Of a stretch of 64,000 bases of DNA, positions 1 through 12,800 are shown one piece after another; position 1 is the first letter of the stretch; each line of letters starts with the position of its first letter. A program made the position numbers and the translations under genes. A model generated the notes under the pieces. That model worked only from the letters and a program-made list of their open reading frames with translations, was not told the origin of the DNA and made no database searches. The stretch is taken from the NCBI GenBank assembly GCA_033964015.1, contig CM066918.1, positions 28,727,387-28,791,386 on the forward strand, read 5' to 3'. This stretch comes from Scolanthus callimorphus (Eukaryota; Cnidaria; Anthozoa; Actiniaria; Edwardsiidae).

Positions 1-905
1 TTATGCAAAATGAACTACTACCGGTACCACCGAAACAGCAAAATCAGATACTGGTAGACTTGAAACCTAATCACAAGCATGGCAACTTCAACTTTGGACC
101 AGTCTTGGAGCCTGAAATGGGTGCCAAAACTACTTTTAAAATTTGTAAACTTCACACTCACTTGCTCACAGACCCCAGGGGGGACTCCCCCTAAGAATAT
201 ACTGGCATGATTGTCAGGAAACAATTCTTCTAATCCTAAGGCATAGAAAATAGGGTGTGGCCCATAGCAAATAGGAACTAAGGTTTGCTAGAAGGCTAGC
301 ATGAGAGACCCTAAAGGCATACATGTAGAAGGTGACTCTTTGGATATCAGGACAATCATCCTTGTATATTTTTAGGGGAGACTCCTCTGGCTCTTGCGTT
401 TCTTAAGTATGACAAGATGTCTGGCTCAACCACTGAAGGCACAAAACAAAACGTTGACAAAATGAAAATGCTCTGGCTTTTTAAGCAGGGGATGAGCCTG
501 AGACTTTTGCAAGTCTGAGACAGTGGCCTTAATTAAAACTGTATTTTGGAAGTTGAGCAAAGTCTGGTCAAAATATTGCTGAACAAAACAATAAGGTCTT
601 GCAGGGCTCGAAATTTAGAAATAAACACACCAGTAGTCGTAATTGTATGCCTTGTACCAGCATTATAGGTGTATTTTCATCAACAATCTAGGCATAAATC
701 CACTAGGAGAACACTGTAGAAATTGAAAACTGCACAGTCGTTATTTTATGCCTAAGTAAAAAAAGGAAAGGAAAATTTAAGGTGTATTTACGCCTGTATC
801 GCTTGGGAGCAGTTTCAAGCCCTGTATTGTATTATATTGAAAAGAGCAAGCTAGAGCCTTAGTGTTAGAAAGCTAGAGCCTTTTCAAATGTGTCATTCCA
901 GTAGA

Positions 906-1063
906 GATCCATACCCCTAAAGTATATAAATATGGACGGAATTGGAAATTCCCGGTGGGGTCAATACACATTATTTTCCATACAATCAATGTATATTTCG
1001 CTGAAAATTCCAAGGGGTTGAGGGGTCCTAAGGAAAATTCCCTCTATGGTGGGGGTATGGATC
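906..1063. mobile_element. Short palindromic element (MITE-like), TIR GATCCATACCCC
   Basis: The ends are inverted copies: GATCCATACCCC at 906-917 and GGGGTATGGATC at the right end. The interior carries GGAAATTCC and GAAAATTCC motifs like those inside the elements at 13.4 kb and 49.5-49.9 kb, which suggests related families. Confidence 0.6.
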
Positions 1064-1120
1064 ACAATATTACATTATGAAAAACTATAGTTACAAGATT
1101 TTACAACCGCAGCCTGATGG

Positions 1121-1450
1121 TGTGAAGGGCAAACTGTGGTCTGGCTGATATGGTGTGAAAGGCTCACTGTGGTCTGGCTGATGTGGTGTGAAGGGCTCAC
1201 AGTGCTCTGGCTGATGGTCTGAATGGCTCACTGTGGTCTGGCTGATGGTGTGAAGGGCTCACTGTGGTCTGGCTGATGATGTGAAAGGCTCACTGTGGTC
1301 TGGCTGATGTGGTGTGAAGGGCTCACAGTGCTCTGGCTGATGGTCTGAATGGCTCACTGTGGTCTGGCTGATGGTGTGAAGGGCTCACTGTGGTCTGGCT
1401 CTATGTTGTGAAGGGCTAACTGTTGGTCTGGCTCATGACGTGAAAGGCCC
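1121..1450. repeat. Minisatellite, about 31-bp unit, roughly 10 copies
   Basis: The unit contains GTGAAGGGCTCACTGTGG and is repeated head to tail with small length differences. Higher-order structure is visible because a two-unit block recurs. No open frame runs through it on either strand. Confidence 0.85.
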
Positions 1451-1640
1451 CCTTACCCCAGTCTGTAAGAATAATATTGAAATAATGTTAAGAGCATGTT
1501 CAATAGGCCATTCTGTCGAGCATTTTGATAGACTGTAGCACTCTGTAGAAAGCCATTCTGTCTATACAAATCCATGGAATTGGCTGGACTATAATATACC
1601 AGACTATAATATACAGACTATAATATACATTAAAGCTAGA

Positions 1641-1961
1641 CAGAAACATATAACTTAGTTGAAACATGTAACGGTGAACCAAGCTTCGGATTATTCGTAT
1701 CGAGTTTATGACCATATTTGGTCAATAATGAACTCTCGACTGCTAACCCAAGCAGGTTTTCTTTGCATAATATTTCATTTTTCGCTTAAATAAAGTAGAG
1801 CAACAGTGGAAAGTGGTAATATGCTAACATTTAACATCTTGAAGTCTTTCAACAACATTATTTTCAAAATCAGTTCAATTGTATATTCTGCGAATATTCC
1901 GCAGCTTGGCACTAAAGCAATGTATGTGTGTCACACGTTTCAACTCACTTATATGTTTCTG
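1641..1961. mobile_element. Palindromic MITE family D, copy 1
   Basis: Terminal inverted repeats start CAGAAACATATAAC and end TATATGTTTCTG. AGCTAG flanks both sides (with one extra A on the left), a likely target-site duplication. A second copy in the opposite orientation lies at 18771-19088. The two share the same internal order of motifs, including the GCGAATATTCCGCAGC region, so they are two insertions of one family. Confidence 0.75.
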
Positions 1962-2739
1962 AGCTAGAATTGTCCATTTTAATGGTCAGCTGTAAAAGAA
2001 AATCTGGCCAGTCCTATAGCTGCCAACCCTCAGCCTTTAGAAATCTGGAGTTTTTGTAAGAAATGCAACAAATATAAAAGAAACATCCAAGAAAGTTATG
2101 CAGGAGAAATACACTAAAAGTATGACAGTGAGGCAACTAATTATAACCTTTAGATAAGACTCAAAATCTTCAGACTCCCACCTAATGCGGGATAGTTGAC
2201 AGGTATGCACTCCTGTTGAGGACTTCAGTGTGGATTTATTGTTACTCACCCTGGAATTTCACTCCTGCAACAGGGTACCCATCCTGGAATTATTCCAGGC
2301 TGCTCCAGGACCACCCATCCTGGCGTTCAAGAGACCTGTAATATTCAACAATAATAGTCAGTATAGTTTCTATTCACATTCTTGAACATAAATGCATGGC
2401 CAGATCTCGTGTATCAAAATGACGTTTTACAGGAAAAGGGGCAAGAAAACGTCATGTTATTAAAAAATATATATTTTTTTGACACTCGGTTATTTTGTTC
2501 TCCTTTCCCCCCACAGTTCGAACGCTCCGCTTCCCTGTAATATTATTTAGCTATAAAATGTAGCATAGTACGTCGTTCGGAAAACAAGAAACAACTGTTA
2601 ACCTAGTATTCATGTTAGCTTTCAGAACAGACTTCACGTGTAGTGAAATAAAGAATGACATAAAAGTACTGTTGTGCTACATGGCCAAACGCTCATCCTC
2701 GCTCATCCTCGCTCATCAATAGTCTAATTCAAATTATTT

Positions 2740-2826
2740 TTAATATATTGTAAAAAAATTGCTTAATTCAGCCCTAAGGCTGCAATGTAGTTTTTTAATA
2801 AACCATCTATCATATCTATCTATCTC
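2740..2826 (+). mobile_element. LINE/SINE 3' tail fragment
   Basis: The sequence has an AATAAA signal followed at once by a short simple repeat of ATCT units, the usual 3' end of CR1/L2-like non-LTR elements. Similar tails in the opposite orientation occur near 4.0, 4.6, 16.2, 34.7 and 45.35 kb. No reverse-transcriptase coding is attached here. Confidence 0.45.
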
Positions 2827-3509
2827 AATAAAACTGATACGTAATCTGGCATAATATTTAAGGATAAAAAAGCTGCGTTTCGATGGCTAATGGTAGGATG
2901 CATACTTGCCTTAGTTACTTTCCAAACTTTGTAGGGAGATAACAAACGGCGAGCTGTAGTTCGTCTTCTTCTCAGCTCCAAGATTCGAGCACATGGCAGC
3001 CATAAGCGAATTTGCATTTTAAATTTCGCGCTATTTAGTCCCAGTCTTGCGCGATTTCAAAGGGTCCCCGCTGTCCGGCCTTGCGGTCCATACAACATCA
3101 GGGCGATGGCGAGGAAATCAGCCGCAAATTTGACAAACCTTTTCGGTCTTTGAGTTAGGAAGTAGAATTGCCGGAGTGATGTAACACTGATTCACCAGAG
3201 GCTATTTTTGGCGAGCCTTTGAAAAACGTAATAAAACTTGAAAAAATATCGAGAAGGAAGTATTATATGGCCAGCTTTTTGCCAACTTTCCTTATTGGGT
3301 CAGGCAGGAAACTATACATCAAAAGGCTCGGGGCTCGCCTCGTAAGACTCGGAGGTTCTACTGACCAGGACAGCAGAATTTTACAAGTGACCGCACGACC
3401 GATCTGAAACTGTTGAGACGTTTTTCTCAAGAACTTCACGACGCACCACTAATAATTCCTACACTCATAAAGTCTGCCGTAGGGGAGACCCCTGGGGATA
3501 ATGCCTTAC

Positions 3510-3840
3510 CTCATGTCCGATTTGTTTGCTTTTTCATCGTAGAGAAATTGTTCAGCTAACAATGTGCCATTTGGAGCAACTGTCACCACAGGGTACCCGA
3601 GATCGTTCACCCAAGGATCCCCAAACGCTTTGATATCAATACAGGGCTTACTAATAGGGCATTCCTGTTCACAGGAAGAACAATGAAATAGATTTAAGTC
3701 AACATTTATCACCGAGGGTGGTAGATGTGAGAGGGATATGGGATGTATTGGCGGGGTCTGTCACGTGGGAAAGGCAAGACGTCCTTGGCGTCAAGGGCTA
3801 ATACTATATGGGCGTTCCTCTGAGATATAGGAGCCTCTGC

Positions 3841-3874
<34 letters not shown>

Positions 3875-6800
3875 TGAGATTGCGATCTCTTTATCAGAGC
3901 GATTGTACATACCGCCTGAAGTGCCCTCCACATGTCGTCCGTGACTGCGTTGCCGTATTGGTGTGTTTCCAAGTATCGCTATAAGATCAGAGAAACAAAT
4001 AAATAAAATAAATAAATAATCAGTTTATTTTGCCCTTTGGTAGTTAAGCACTAAATTACAGGGAGGTCAGATTTTACAGACAGAAAATATGGAAAAAAAC
4101 ATTACAACTAATACACTTAAACATATCTATACGTAACAAAGTTACCGAGTCCAAAGTAAGACATAGACGACAGACATAGACGACAGGCTTCGACATATTG
4201 GGATTTGTCAAGGCCTTACAGGGACGGCCAAGTTCATACATTTTCACAAACTCAACAGCCGCCAAACCTTGCATACATTTTTGGCCGCGCGAAATGGGGC
4301 CTTCCTTTCCCCACTCTCTGCACTTTTTTGCTCGTCCCATCTCGCTCGCGCGTTTCTCTGACGTCTGAAACCCGCGGGAAACGCCTTGCTTCGCATGCTA
4401 CAGTAATTACCCTAATCCCACCTACGGTATATTGAAACTTATTTGATTTATCTGTGATCAATTAAAGCTCTTACCTTAATTCCCTTTTTGAATGTGTCTT
4501 TCCCTATCAGACTATCAACATCTTGATAATTGAAGAACCCTTTGAAAAAAAGGAAGAAAACAAAGTCTCATGATGTGAGCAAGCTTGACGACCTTTAATA
4601 ATAATAATAATAGTTTATTGTACCACTCTCGCAGAACAAAGTCTGAATTACAGCGGGGTGTCAATTTACAAATTACAAAAGCAGACAGACAGACAGACAA
4701 TGAAAAAAATTACTGAAAGAGAACATTTACAAAACCATTAAGCCTGGCATTATTTCCTTGATATCGATCGGATCGCTGTGGCCAGAGCACAATGCATAAC
4801 CATGCCTTACTGTATTGCCTGTAGCGATGATATCTATAAAGTCGTTATGACGTGTGTGAGAATGCAAGAACTGCTAATCCCATAGTGCTGATCAACAGAG
4901 TGCATGCAGGCGATTGCTGGTGATTCAAATCGCGGGGAAAACGCTGTCCGTTCGCTTATCGTGCGCCATCTAGACTTTGGCTCAATCTCGTCAGTAAAAA
5001 AAGCCCAGAAACTGAGCAACTGTAGATGAACAACGTGATGTAATACGGCAAAAAGGACGAGCGCACTTACTTTGGACAATATCAATTTAGCCACCATCAA
5101 AATTATGGATGGGCCAGAGCCCCCCGGACACCTTCCACCGCACATGAAATGAGCAAACGCAGGAGCCCATAAGCAGGAGCCGCCAAACTTGCTTATAAGA
5201 TCGAGGCGCCGTTTTTCCTGACCTATCTATTTTTAGAATAGATTTGCTAGGTTAATAATTCTTTGATTTCTGGACACGCTAGAATGCATACATAGATTAA
5301 GATAAAATTAGAACAATGGGAGGTATTCACATGTAAATTTTAATTGTGCCATGAAGTGTTCTACAAATAGATCGGTCAATCAACACGCTGCCTCATGGAC
5401 CCTATATGGGAGACGGAAGCTCCTACGCATGGGCTCCTGACTAACGCCAGTACCATCAGTCCACGCATTCACGCACTGACTCCTATCCGTCATCGACAGG
5501 GGCGGATTTAGAGGGGTTGGGGGTGGGGGGGGGGAAGGGGACCCCGCTTTCTCGGAAGATTTTCCCATACATTTACTCTATTTGCTGGAGGAAATTTGAA
5601 AATGTTCGCATCATGTTCACTATCCGGCCCCCCTTTCTGAAATTCCGGGAACCTCATCCTGGTTACTATCGTTACCTTCTTGTACACGATGTTGTCAAGA
5701 GTACCAAAGGTGGGGAGAATCGTGTGCTCCACGACCGAACGTGTATTCTTGTAGCCATCCAGCTCCAGGGCAAAGGCAAGGTTGGTATGGATAAACTGAA
5801 TTTCCTGGCAAATATATATTTTTTTAAATGACTCAGTTTTTCAGTTTGAGAAGAATGACGCCGTTGCGCAAATCGGCGAAACAGATTCCAATGAATTTCC
5901 ATTCTCGTACCCAGGGCTCCCCGGCTCGTTTCCTAGCAGGGGAGGCTCTGGTGACATCCATTGAAAACCTTTGCGGATTGGCTGGTTTGAACGTTGGTGC
6001 ATGCGCAGTCAGATATTTCTCTCAACGGCGCGGTTTTGTATCAAATCTCGCGCATGCGTCAGTGGCTGTCACCAGAGTCTCCCGCGAGGAGACGAACCGG
6101 GGAGGCCTGGGTAAGAGAATGATGAGTTTCAATATGCGTTTCAGTTGTTAATCGGCCAAAAGAAACGGATCGATGCTTCCCCATTCGGTATTCAAACATG
6201 TTCCCCGTCGAAACCTAAAGGTTGCTTGGGGAAGAATAATTTTAAACAAAGTCTCGTTTTATTGGCGGCAATAACCGAGGCGAATTTTAGACCTTAGATA
6301 CTAAAATAGCACAATTCTCCAGTATTGGGGACGGTCAGATGCTAAAAATAGCACAAATCCTACAGTGTTGTCCGACAGTCCTAGTTTGAGAGGTCGTCAC
6401 TCTGGCTAGTGGACTCCTTGTAAACTAAGTGTGCATTATTTGCGTACTCACCTCTTTCCAGTCCCTGTTAGACGCCGGTACTGCTTGATGGTAAGTAAAG
6501 TAGTCCGCAAAAGCTTCATTCAACCAAATCTCATTCCACCAATTCAGCGTCACCAAATTTCCGAACCACTGAAATATTATAGAGAATGGAATTTGAGAAA
6601 TGTGTATATCCATTCGATGTATTGATACATTTGATCCTAATCATGTTTACAGTACAGCGCTTAGGGACCATTCATTATTTCATAGGGAATACGGGTTGGA
6701 TGAATTACCCTCGGGATGGGTTTCTGCAGAAATTCCCTGTGTATAGAATTCTCATTGATTCTTAAATATCAAATACTTGTAAAAAAATATAGCACTTTCT

Positions 6801-9800
6801 ACACCAATCACACTCAAATTGCTTTAACTCGTCGCTATATAAAGTTGAGTTAAAATTTACGCACCCCTGTACAAGGGTACAGGGGTTAAGAAGAAACAGA
6901 ATCCCCCGTAGTTGCTCATACCTACCATATGTACAATCTCATGTGGTAGCCATCTGACTAGCAGGGGCCGGTTCCTGAGAGGTTGGATAAAGTTATCCAC
7001 GGATAAAAGTTATCTGTTGTATATGATTTGTTCAGGATTTATCCGTTGGATAAGCGTTTATCTACAGATAACTCTTATCTGACGTTCTAGGAACCGGCCC
7101 CAGGTCGATAGAGATCTGGTAATGGTAATGGGAGATTCTTACTCTTAAGCCGGGGAAATACGAGGCACAAAACCCCTCAACTTGTCGCGCAACATTGTTG
7201 CGTTGCAAGTAGATGATCGATGTTGCGCGTTTTTCATCTCGCGCCACAACTTGTCGCGCAACAAAAACATTTGTTGCAGGTTGCGAAAACTTGTTGCGCG
7301 AAGTAGAGCGCGGGTCTACTTTGAGACACAAATTCTGGCTTTGTTGCTCGTTTTTCATCAAACACGCAACTTGTCGTGCAACATTTTGCCTACGATTCAA
7401 GTTGGTTGGTCAATAGAAATGAAGTACTAAGGGGCCAATTCGCCTTGGTCTCGCATGTGTGATCATCAAAACAAAATGTTGCGCGACAAGTTGTGAATTT
7501 GATGAAAAACGAGCAACAAACATTAGACTTGCAACGCAGCAATGTTGCGCGACAAGTTGAGGGATTTTGTGCCTCGTATTTCCCCGGCTTTACTTCTCTT
7601 AGTGCCTACCATATGTACAATCTCATGGGGTAGCCACCTGACTAACAGATTCTGCTTGACCTCCTCGTTAGAAAATCCCTCCTTGTAAAGGAGACCATCC
7701 TCTTCAAAATTGATCAATCCCCAGTTTTCCATCGCGATGAAGCTCTCGGGCGGGGCTATCAGATCTAGTTAGTGGATTGGGACGAATGATTTAAAAGAAC
7801 AACGAAAAACATGGTTATATTTTCATTAAGTAAGAAGCCTGTGTTGTACATCGCTAGGAAGGAGGAAGGAAGAAAGGGAGGGAGGGGGGGGGGGGGGGGG
7901 GGGGGGGGCTCTGGGATTTTCTAACATAACTGTACAGAACAGAAGCTGCATATAGAACAAAACTCAAAGTTTCCGAGACGTATCAAGCCTCTTACCCATT
8001 TTGGCAAGTGGATAGTTTATTCCAAAATAGTCCTCCAGTTGAGTGAGAGTTTCCTTGGCAATCTTCAGAGCATACCTCATCTGATCTTTCCGTCCCGGCT
8101 GTGCTATGATTCTTAGCTACAAAGAAAGCAAATTCAAAGCGGATTTACGACTGAAAAAGTCCGAAAATAATTTCCCCTTTCCTCCAAGGCTTGAAGGAAT
8201 GAGCGCATTCTTCTTGCTCCAATCGGATCTGTGTGCCGGAGGAACGTTGCCTCACCTCGATGTTCAGAATCGTCCTGCCTGAGTCACGCACACACAACGG
8301 ATCTTTTCCTCAGAGAACCTGATCTTCGGCCCTTTTTGCTGCTGACAGATGAAAAGGCCAGGAAGCGAGGGGAGGGGGGGGGGGGGGTCAGTGTGTAATA
8401 AGCATGAATAAGGGTGTCTCCCTGGGTCTCAGCTAGTTTACACATGTCTTTCTCCTACCTTGGTCCCTCGTGTAGTGTTGTCTTCTATATGTTCAAAGTT
8501 CCCAACAACAAAAGCCACGAGGTAAGTTGACATCTTCACCGTATTATGGTAGTGATTGATGCGATTGTTTCCTTTCTCTTCGCTGCTCTCAACTCCCATG
8601 TTACTAAACGCCTGCATTCCTTTTGGATAAGTGACGGAGATTTTGAATGTCGCCTTGAAAGCAGGCTCATCAAAGCACGGGAACAGAGAGCGCGCATCAA
8701 TAGGTTCAAGTAGGGTGGCAACGAATCCACTGCAACAGAAAGTCCAGTTTATACAACGTGACAAGTGATTGCGTGACATGGATAGAGCGCATTTCGTATG
8801 ACTGTGAAGTGTGCCGCGGCAGAGTTGCGCCGCGACAGTGACCGTGACGCACCGCGACTATGCGATTTCATTAGCTCCTGTTCTAAGGACCGTCATTTTC
8901 TGTCGCGACCTTGATTTGCCGTGCTTTGCCGCGACAACGCTATCTGATTGGTTATCCGTGATTTGTTCAGCCATCTACATAGCCAGAAGTTCATAACCAG
9001 AAGTGTCCATCTTGGTATTATCCGCGCGCCATGTTGTGGGCGAAAAAATATAGTTTTAGAAACACCACACAGGAAACCTAGGCACGATTCGGCGCCAAAT
9101 GTGAATCAAAGGTTTACAAAGTCTCCAGATTATGGCCATTCAGCGTCAACGGCAAGGACTGAGGCATTTTTCTCGTCCACTGGCAACGTGGCCGCCATTT
9201 TTCTTGACACATTTCGCGCCGAATTGTGCGTGGTGGCCGAATTGTGTGTGGTGTTTCTAAAAATAGATAGTTTCGCCCACAACATCGGCGCGCGGGCAAT
9301 ACCAAGATGGACACTTCTGGTTATGAACTTCTGACATAGCTGGTCAGGTTCCGTGTCGCGCCGCGCGACCGCCACCTTGCCGTCTCGCGGCCATTCACAG
9401 TCATACGAAATCTGCTCTAGCTGGTCTGGTTCCGTGCCGCGCCGTGCGACCGCCACCGTGCCGTCTGGATGTCTTTCCTCCACGTCATTCCACTTACGCT
9501 TTTGTGCCAGTTATGAGCTTGTTGATTCCTTTATAAAGTCCAAATAGTCCTCTGGCGTATTTCCCTCCGAATTCGTATTTCACCTTGTATTGTCCCGGTT
9601 CCAGTGAGGAGTCCATCTCAATCACGTGATATTGATTCTTGGGGAACAGGAAAGATGTCTTGATGTCGACATCTATAAAATGTTATTGGATATATATATA
9701 TTTATCAAGAAAAAGGATCAGAGTTTTGTTACATAGAACATAGTACATCAACTCACATCCTCGTTCCCAGCGCCTTTCATGGACGAAAAAACGGATTTAC

Positions 9801-12800
9801 TCAAGTTTGCTCATGAGCAAATCTAAGCAAATTGGTGTAAACCTATAGTAAATCCGAAGCAAACGTGGTGAAGACCGTATTACGATACGCTGCAAATATG
9901 GGTGTGTAAATACGGTCTTCACCACGTTTGGTACGTATTTACCATAGGTTTACACCAAATTTGCTCATATTTGCTCATGAGCAAACTTGAGTAAATCTGT
10001 TTTTTTCGTGCAGTATACAGATATATATATATTATTTACTGGCTGTCCGGCCTGGGTCAACATTCCAGCCCTCGGTCACAGTTTTCCCTATACGGACCGA
10101 CCTAAAGCCGGTAAATAACTCTAAAATTTGATTTTTTCGATGAAAACAAGCGCGCGCAAATGGTTACCGTGACCTAGGTCAGAGATAGGAAAATATTGCC
10201 CCCCGCGCGCGCTCTAAGAACCAATCAGAATGCAGAATTCGTTACCGTGCCCTCGAGGAAAAATAAAGCAATTAGGGAAGAGGTCAAAACACTTGTACTC
10301 GAATGGTGCCCAATTTTTTCAGGGGAGGTGGTGGGTACCGGCATCTACCCCCTTAGGTACCCAATACCCCTTTTCAGACCTCATTTTCTCAGAGCATGAT
10401 CTAGGGGTACCTGTTTTTATTGCACATATGGACTCCTCTCGCTGCGAGGAAAGCGTTGGAGCATACACCTTTTAATATCTATTTTATTTAAGGAGATACT
10501 TGCTCTAAAATTCAGCTCTGAGAGGTACTAGGTGGCTCCGGCACCTACCACACCCCCCCCAAATTGGGCACCCACGGAAGTACGGATGTTTTGACCTCTC
10601 CCTATGGGACATTGCCAGGGGCATTACTCGATTTAAAGTTAGAGCGGATTTCAGATGACTGTCGAAAACTAAACGCAAACAATTTCACTAGAGTGATACC
10701 AAATTTGGTCGTATGAACTGAAAATCGACTAAATTGCTTCGTTTGATAGAGTGGATTTCAGATGAATGACGTATTAACTTTGCGCGCGGGTTTACAATTA
10801 CGAAAGCTAACTAACAATGAATCCTGCTTCAATAGAAAAATGTCGATGTACTACAATAACCTACACATGAACTTGTATTACCTTTTGCTTGTGAATCCTT
10901 CACACTGACACTGGTCACGTTCAGACCACGTGCGTGCACAACAACATACGGGGTCTTCTCAGTCACATTGACGTCAGCGGTGACGTCACCAGTGAAGGTG
11001 TCCTTTTCAGGGTCCAAGTTCATGTGGAGCTCATAATGAGAAGGGCGTATCTTGGATGGCAGGCGAACATCATCCCAAACACCGGGGGCAAAGGTTGGGG
11101 TTGGTGTAGTGCCTCCTTTAGACACTTGCTTGCTTTCGTCCGTATCATCTATGGTGATAAGGCAATATCCCCCTCAATACTATCTTTTCAACTGATGTCC
11201 AGGCCCGTAGCCAGAAAAAAATCGTTACCGTGGCAGAGTGCGCCAGATTCCATTTTCTGCGAGTAACGGTTAAGGCTGGTTTAAATTTCATTTCAAATTT
11301 GGTTCTTGTTCTTTCAGTTCTTTCATGCTGGCTACGGGCCTGCTCTGTTTTGTTTGATTTTTCTATAACTGCTATAAGCTACTACTGAACTAGCAGGGTC
11401 TGGATGGGGTAACTGTCTAACGACACTAATGGGCTGTAAAAGTTACCGACTACCGAAAAATATATAAAAAATACCGATTAACGACAAAACTTTTTTACCG
11501 GCTACCGACATTTTAGTACAAGTTATTCCTGTCAGGTTATTAAATAGAACGTTTATTCTGAGAAATAGCGAGTGCTTTGGAACTTTTCAGCGCCTCGGAG
11601 TAGACCAGATGAATTCCGTTCTATCCTTGGTGTTCAGATGACGTCATCGAAATCCTAACTTTGAAACTGTGGCCTCTGTGAAACTGTGCTTTTTAGACCA
11701 GTTACAGTTCCCCAATAGGAGTCTTCGCACCAAATTTAATCGGATTCCCGTTTTTAGCTCCTGAGATATCGGTGCTGCAATTTCTGTCACGCAACACTAG
11801 TCACGCTTCTTTGGGCATTGATTTCGCGCCATATTTCAGGTAATTCTCCCATTTCGAGCATTCGGTGAAAGCAAACATGCTAAATAAGTGCAAATTAATC
11901 ACATTTTGGACAGTCCTAGCCCATATTGTGGCATTACGGCACATTTGGTAATTTGGCCGCCATGTTGGAGTCCTTCCGAGGGACTCCAACATGGCGGCGC
12001 CATACATTTTACATAATCAGTTTGCACATTCGTTCGCTCATATCTCGCTTGCAATATAAGATACCAATCTAAAACATGGCATATCTATTGAAGATATAGT
12101 TCTCTTTCAGAATATTGGCTTTTTGTTCGAAGTAACTCGCTAAAAAAAAATGTCTCCGGAGGTGAACACCAAGAATTGTGACACTTCCCGAGCTTCAAAT
12201 TACCAGAGATAACGGGATTTCAATAGGTGTAACTGACACTCTGGGCATCCTTACATGATCTTTCAGGGGATTAATGGTCGTCTACTCACGGAAAATAAAA
12301 TTAGACAAGATGACGTGTGTGCGCATGCGCAAACGGACAACTTAAAACTCATTCCCGTGTCCCGTGTCCCGGGCCTATTATTGGAATATGCGAAAAAACA
12401 TGCTAAACGGCAACTGTAAAAAAAACATTTCTGCATTCTGTCGTGAGATAAGCTACTACTAGTTAAAAAAGAAAACCAACAACGTGTCCCACACGAGTCT
12501 CTAACACACTCTTCAGGCCTATAAATACGTTGGTGATACATAATTAATTAGTTGATTGTTCACTAACGGTACAAGGGGCGTCCTTATATGGTCTGGTGGC
12601 CGGGCGTACTCTCACCCATAGGTATCTAGCTACTGAGCAATTCAACACCAGGATAGCGACTGTCAGGGCCGAAATCTCTGGCGTGGGCGTAAGAACCGTA
12701 CGGTCGCCATACGACGCTTCAGCTCTTGTCTGGAAGTATGGTCCTATTTTTTTCTTTTCTCAAGTCAAGTAAATGCTGAATTTGCATTGGTGTAGTCAGG

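Larger units (their letters stand above)
1..3509. other. No gene recognised; repeats, expected position of the aminopeptidase 3' part
   Basis: Short open frames here do not match the missing C-terminal half of the M1 peptidase, and none shows recognisable family motifs. The stretch holds two palindromic elements, a 31-bp minisatellite and a LINE-type 3' tail, listed separately. If the aminopeptidase is complete, this is its next intron and the remaining exons lie outside the window. Confidence 0.5.

Noticed and set aside
1121..1450. CRISPR-like direct repeat array
   Set aside because: Units are contiguous with no unique spacers and the DNA is eukaryotic; it is a minisatellite.
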